From NCBI GenBank assembly GCA_003586115.2, contig QVOM02000112.1:105488701-105552700 (forward strand): a stretch of 64,000 nt of DNA. The letters are read 5' to 3'. A model generated the notes under the pieces. The model was not told the DNA's origin. It was given only the letters and a program-made list of their open reading frames with translations, and searched no databases. Source of the DNA: Salvator merianae. Taxonomy: Eukaryota > Chordata > Lepidosauria > Squamata > Teiidae. Shown here in pieces: positions 61,590 through 64,000 of the stretch. A program made the translations under genes and the position numbers. Positions within the stretch are counted from its first letter, which is position 1; each line of letters opens with the position of its first letter.

Positions 61590-63286
61590 TTGCTCATTAT
61601 TCATTGCTAACAAATCACCAGGACCAGATGGCATTCATCCAAGAGTTCTTAAAGAACTCATATTTGAAATTGCTGAGCTTCTAGCCAAAATATATAATCT
61701 TTCCCTAAAATCAGGCTCTGTGCCTGAAGACTGGAGGGTGGCAAATGTGACACCGATCTTCAAAAATGGATCCAGGGGTGATTTAGGAAATTACAGACCA
61801 GTCAGCTTAACATCAGTTCCAGGTAAAGTGATGGAAACCATAATTAAGGATAAAATTACTAAACACACAGAAAAGGAAGCATTGCTAAAAGAAAATCAGC
61901 ATGGCTTCTGCAAAGGTAAATCATGCCTTACAAACTTGTTAGGATTCTTTGGAAGTGTTAATAAACATGTGGATAAAGGTGACCCAGTTGACATTGTCAA
62001 AAGCCTTCTGAAAGTCCAGATAGACAAAGTCCCTCATCAGACTCCTGAATAAACTCAGCAGTCACGGAATAAGAGGACAGGTCCTGTCCTGGTTTGGTAA
62101 CTGGCTTAAGGACAGGAAACAGAGAGTAGGAATAAATGGTCAGTTCTCAGAATGGAAAGAGGTGAAAAGGGGGGTCCCACAAGGTTCAGTATTAGGATCC
62201 CTGCTTTTTAATTTATTCATAAATGATCTTGACACAGGGGTAAGTAGTGAGTTAGCAAAGTTTGCTGATGACACTAAATTGTTCAGGGTAGTAAAAACTG
62301 AAAGTGATTGTAAAGAGCTCCAGAGGGATCTCCTGACACTGGGTGAGTGGGCAACGAAGTGGCAAATGCACTTCAATCTTAGCAAGTACAAAGTGATACA
62401 CATCGGGACAAAGAACCCCAATTATACCTATAAACTGATGGGGGCCAAACTTTCTGTGACAGACCAGGAAAAGGATCTTGGGGTTCTGGTAGACAGCTCA
62501 ATGAAGGTGTCAACCCAGCGTGCAGCGGCAGTGAAAAAAGCAAATTCAATGCTAGGGGTAATAAGGAAGGGAATAGAAAACAAGTTGGCAAGTGTTATTG
62601 TGCCTCTTTACAAATCTATGGTGAGGTCACACTTGGAATACTGTGTACAATTCTGGTCACCTCACCTCAGAAAGGATATTGTGGAACTGGAGAAGGTGCA
62701 AAAAAGGGCAACCAGAATGATCAAGGGGCTGGAACACCTTCCTTATGAAATCAGGCTGCAACGCCTTGGCCTCTTCAGCCTTGAAAAGCGGCGTTTAAGA
62801 GGAGACCTGACTGAAGTATATAAAATCATGCACAATATGGATAAGGTGGATAAAGAGAAGTTTTTTTCTCTCTCACACAACACTAGGACCAGGGGGCACT
62901 CTCTGAAGCTGATGGGTAGGAGAGTTAGGACTGACAAGGGGAAGTATTTTTTCACCCAGAGGGTTGTCGGTCTGTGGAATTTACTACCGGATGAGGTGGT
63001 GACAGCCATCAGCCTGGACAGCTTTAAAAAGGGATTGGACAGATTCATGGAGGTCAGGTGTATCAATGACTACTAGAATGGATGCCTGGGTTCTGCCTCC
63101 AGGTTGGAAAGACAAGCAGGATGTCTGTAAAACCATTTGCGGGGAGTCAAGAGCAGGTGAAGGTTTTGCCTTTATCTTCTGCTTGAGAATGCCCAGAAGC
63201 AATTGGTGGGCCACTGTGTGAAACAGAATGCTGGACTAGATGGGCTGTGGCCTGATCCAGCAAGGCTCTTCTTATGTTCTTATTTC
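61590..63286 (+). mobile_element. CR1 LINE, 5' truncated, with RT domain, intron 1
   Basis: It starts inside the reverse transcriptase: NKSPGPDGIHPRVLKEL (61606 on), EDWRVANVTPIFKNGSRGDL and GNYRPVSLT. After a damaged stretch it continues VKRGVPQGSVLG (62163), FADDTKL (the YxDD-type catalytic box, about 62255) and a long open end to RCINDY (stop near 63074), then 3' UTR ending TTCTTATGTTCTTAT. Damage: motif A (normally YLDF..AFD) is replaced through a 24-bp inversion at 61999-62022, and a 2-bp loss shortly after shifts the frame. The last 304 codons are intact, so it is fairly young, but it is dead. It opposes the NUP58 direction. Confidence 0.95.
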
Positions 63287-63961
63287 TCTCCAAACCAACT
63301 ACAAATCAAAGCCAATGAATCTACTCAGCTTACCATTTATGGTTCATTTGGAGGTAAATTAATCATAAGCATTAGTACACATGTAAAACTGATAAGCCAG
63401 AACTTCTGCTTATTCATCCCAGGGATGCAGCAAACACTCATACACACGTATTACTTGTTCACAGTACACTGTGCTTTGTTCCTTACTACTGACATGCATA
63501 CCAGCTCTTTATCTGGAGTTTATTTATTTATTTGGTTTATATATATGCCTCCCTTAAGCCTAAAAAGAGTCTCAGAGAGTGTACCATATATTACCTTAAA
63601 CAAGACCCTGCCCTCAGACCTGCAATCTAAAAAGATATGATGCGTGAGTAAAAGAGGACTGGAAGAGAACAACGGAACTTAACAGCCTTTTTGTAGGGCA
63701 GATTGAGACGCCCTACAACGCCATGCTGTCTCCTTCCTACAGCAAATTCAGTGGTTAAGTCCTATTACTGCATTGTGATGTTTTCAGTTTACAGTTTGAG
63801 AGAATCTTTTGCATGCTTTTGCTTATCCTCAATATTGTATAATGCAAAGCCAATTTTCTCAGGAGGTACTTCCTTTTCTTTACAGGAAGGGCCACAATGC
63901 TTTGTTTCAGGCAGCAGCAGCCCATGAATCAGAACCATGGAGTGCTAAAGGAATGACAAAG
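63287..63961. other. Intron 1 end of window, mostly unassigned
   Basis: A short L2-type antisense tail (TTTATTTATTTATTTGG) is seen at 63521-63540. Nothing else was recognised. Confidence 0.35.
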
Positions 63962-64000
63962 GGCCTTCTGCAGTGGGCCTTATTCTGGATTATAACCCAG
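63962..64000. mobile_element. MITE of the GGCCCTTTCTGCAC family, cut by the window edge
   Basis: GGCCTTCTGCAGTGGGCCTT, then ATTCTGGATTATAACCCAG, matches the first 39-40 bases of the other copies. Confidence 0.7.

Noticed and set aside
62162..63076. Intact 304-residue reverse transcriptase gene of the host
   Set aside because: It is the C-terminal part of a 5'-truncated CR1 with a lost motif A and a frameshift; not a functional gene.

Overview
The window is vertebrate nuclear DNA, most likely from a squamate reptile (a gecko-like lizard fits best, but this is an inference). It carries one recognisable protein-coding gene, NUP58 (also called NUPL1), on the minus strand. Its exons are small, with canonical GT/AG introns, and they are embedded in AT-rich sequence full of CR1 and L2 LINE fragments, squamate-type tRNA SINEs and short palindromic DNA-transposon derivatives. 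I saw no bacterial, viral or CRISPR features.

Layout. Positions 1-23.7 kb are intergenic DNA downstream of NUP58: L2, CR1 and L1 remnants, SINEs, MITEs, a GC-rich terminal-inverted-repeat element at about 14.06-15.65 kb, microsatellites, and long stretches in which nothing is recognised. From about 23.7 to 58.5 kb lies NUP58, read right to left: 3' UTR (about 23.73-25.64 kb), terminal coding exon (25,637-25,806), and then fourteen more coding exons up to 58,344-58,480. These fifteen exons join in frame and encode 560 codons plus one base. By comparison with the roughly 600-residue human protein, only the first coding exon (about 38 codons) is missing, and it must lie beyond 64,000. From 58,481 to the window end is intron 1, with a large 5'-truncated CR1 copy and other repeats.

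The gene encodes a central-channel nucleoporin that works with NUP54 and NUP62. Exons 2-6 encode the N-terminal FG/glycine-threonine-rich repeat region, exons 7-13 the alpha-helical coiled-coil region, and exons 14-16 the C-terminal FG region and the basic tail. Exons of the FG regions are nearly all phase 1-1 with a glycine codon split across each junction, unlike the coiled-coil exons.

The most unusual DNA is in intron 6: four strong hairpins within about 2.2 kb (49,634-51,808). One is an almost perfect palindrome with 152-bp arms (151/152 identical) around a 29-bp loop. Also notable are a precise 24-bp microinversion that destroys the catalytic motif A of a CR1 reverse transcriptase (61,999-62,022), a CR1 copy with a twin-priming-like inverted 5' part, a 180-bp MITE family with three full-length copies, and a 23-bp exact match to U2 snRNA.
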